From positions 6,681,698 to 6,745,697 of the forward strand of contig CM030934.1 in assembly GCA_018136815.1 (NCBI GenBank): DNA of 64,000 nucleotides, given 5' to 3'. This document shows, one piece after another, positions 62,747 to 64,000 of this stretch. Numbering within the stretch: position 1 is the stretch's first letter; every line of letters starts with the position of its first letter. This stretch comes from Isochrysis galbana. Taxonomy: Eukaryota > Haptophyta > Isochrysidales > Isochrysidaceae. A program made the translations under genes and the position numbers. Below the pieces are notes generated by a model. The model did not search any database. It was given only the letters and a program-made list of their open reading frames with translations, and had not been told where the DNA came from.

Positions 62747-62912
62747 TTAGAGTTTTCTGGTTGTCATAGTTTAATCCTAGTGCTGAGGGACCGTGCCTCA
62801 TCGGCAACGGAGCCCCTCCCCCGCGATGGGGTGTGTGCGCGGTTGGCGCATGGCTCGTCCGGTGTATGTGACTAGGGATGCTAGCCAACAAGACGCTCTA
62901 CAAGACTATAAT
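62747..62912 (+). repeat. dispersed repeat S2
   Basis: Best-preserved copy: TTAGAGTTTTCTGG, AGTGCTGAGGGACCGTG, GGCAACGGAGCCCCTCC, GGCGCATGGCTCGTCCGG, GCTAGCCAACAAGACGC. Confidence 0.9.
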
Positions 62913-62927
62913 TTCTGAGAACGTGGA

Positions 62928-62953
62928 ACGTGGTACCGGTACCGGTACCACGT
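62928..62953. repeat. 26-bp perfect palindrome
   Basis: Three overlapping GGTACC cores inside ACGT...ACGT ends. It is followed within five bases by further short palindromes (GTACATGTAC, GTACCATGGTAC). It lies just beyond the end of an S2 copy. Confidence 0.9.
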
Positions 62954-63304
62954 ACATGTACCATGGTACCCCCGCTCCCCCGCCGAGAGACGAAGACGAG
63001 AGACGAGAGACCACTCCAACCTCTACAACACTAGCGCGCTCAACTATCGTTAAAACGACAGGGTCATGGAGCGTGCCCCGTTCCACTCGTCCCTATCCGC
63101 TCTCCGCCCCCCCCGCGCCGCGCCGGCCGGACTTCTTCGTCCTCATTGATAGTTTTTATATACGTCTTCTCTGTCACGATGCTGGCTGACCCGCCCCAGA
63201 AACAGGCGTTCCAAGGGCCACTGATGATGTGCACGCCGTGCGCATGTCGAGGTCATTGCAACTCATCACACCTGGCCCATGTCATTCTATAGTCTATAGT
63301 AAAC

Positions 63305-63685
63305 CCAGATGGAACAATAGGCTTCTAATAGGTTCTATTAAAAGGTCAAGAGGCCCAGTAGACCTGTTACCTGTTAATAGGAATAGGTAATAGGTAAAAA
63401 AAACCTTTTAATATTCTCGCCTCGCGCGTGGCTATAGGTACCGCTATCGTAGCCACGCCCAGATCATCTTAGATCCCTTCCTCTCCCTAGTAACCAAGCT
63501 CAGAAGTCAAAAGCCAATCATATTCATATTATAAATCATACTGATAAATCTATAATATTAGTAAAATGTGTTTTATTTTGACCTATTACGGACCTATTGC
63601 GACCTGTTAACATGTCCTCTTAATAGGAAGAGGCCCCCGAAACCTGTTGACCTTGTACCTGTTGTCCCATCTGGGATAGTAAACG
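63305..63685. mobile_element. AT-rich MITE-like element with a nested S1 fragment
   Basis: Left end CCCAGATGGAACAATAGG; right end in reverse complement CCCAGATGGGACAACAGG (about 18-bp terminal repeats with two mismatches). Both arms are built from AATAGG/AACAGG words. Inside, 63398-63480 has the S1 head (CCTTTTAATATTCTCGCC). No ORF. Confidence 0.6.
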
Positions 63686-63727
63686 ATGGGGGTATTTATA
63701 TTTATATTATTTATTCTAGCTCTAGCT

Positions 63728-64000
63728 CTAGCCCGGTCATTCACTGGGGGGTGCGGAGGGCACCATCGGTAATGGGCAAACGAGGGCCTAAAAATATAAA
63801 ATCTGAAGATTCCGAGCTAACATCTACGACAGTCTGGGTTTCTCTACGTACCTTACTACTACCCACATCGCAACTAAGTTTATACTTCGACTTCGTTCGC
63901 CCATGGCCCATGGGGGGGCACGAGCCCCCCTCCCCCTCTCTCTCCACTCCTCCCCTGCCATGGGGGATAACCACCCATGCTCTTGGCATGCCTGATGGCT
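63728..64000 (-). repeat. flank word shared with 29262, then repeat R tail running off the window
   Basis: 63733-63790 resembles 29264-29320 (GCCCGGTCA, GGGGGTGCGGAGGGCACCA). From 63871 it is the R tail in the same orientation as 49465 onward: AACTAAGTTTATACTT, a 9-bp local duplication, GTTCGCCCATGG, GGGGGGCACGAGCCCCCC, TGGCATGCCTGATGGC. Cut by the window end. Confidence 0.75.

Overview
This window is nuclear DNA of a GC-rich unicellular eukaryote. Large genes are interrupted by a few short GT-AG introns (about 100-195 bp). The intergenic DNA is packed with decayed retroelements, a hAT transposase, small dispersed repeats and long GA/CT microsatellites. The gene content (an IP3-receptor-type Ca2+ channel, an SFI1-like centrin-binding protein, a Rubisco-LSMT/SETD3-like SET protein, full-size ABCA transporters) fits a flagellate protist or alga. 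I cannot fix the lineage from the sequence; a haptophyte or prasinophyte-like alga is only a guess.

Layout. 1-1479 (-): 5' part of an ABCA transporter, cut by the window edge. 2-7 kb: repeats, a LINE endonuclease fragment and a gene for a charged protein with six-residue repeats. 7.6-13.0 kb (-): complete second ABCA gene; the two copies are a recent tandem duplication. 13-18.2 kb: a 154-bp satellite, a chimeric ORF ending in a LINE C-terminal domain, and a hAT transposase split by a second transposon. 18.3-21.4 kb (+): SET-domain protein with a C-terminal CS (p23-like) domain. 23.2-24.1 kb (-): small coiled-coil protein. 24.3-27.3 kb: repeats and a LINE remnant. 27.9-28.7 kb (-): HPRT. 31.2-42.1 kb (-): very large IP3-receptor-like channel with a PH domain after the pore. 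43.3-48.3 kb (-): secreted/lumenal BPI-like plus PqiA-like multi-pass membrane protein. 50.6-55.6 kb (+): SFI1-like protein in one exon. 56-64 kb: poorly conserved small ORFs, a lower-GC ORF pair with a frame break, and nested repeats.

The most interesting observations are the IP3R-PH channel with a non-canonical pore motif, its neighbour combining a BPI-like lumenal region with PqiA-type membrane segments, the SET-CS architecture, the retroelement chimera with tandem monomers in front of it, and a dispersed repeat with a palindromic tail whose complete copy carries a 15-bp target-site duplication. I found no single operon-like system; the genes are ordinary separate transcription units. Exon boundaries are read by eye and are stated as certain only where reading frame and family alignment agree.
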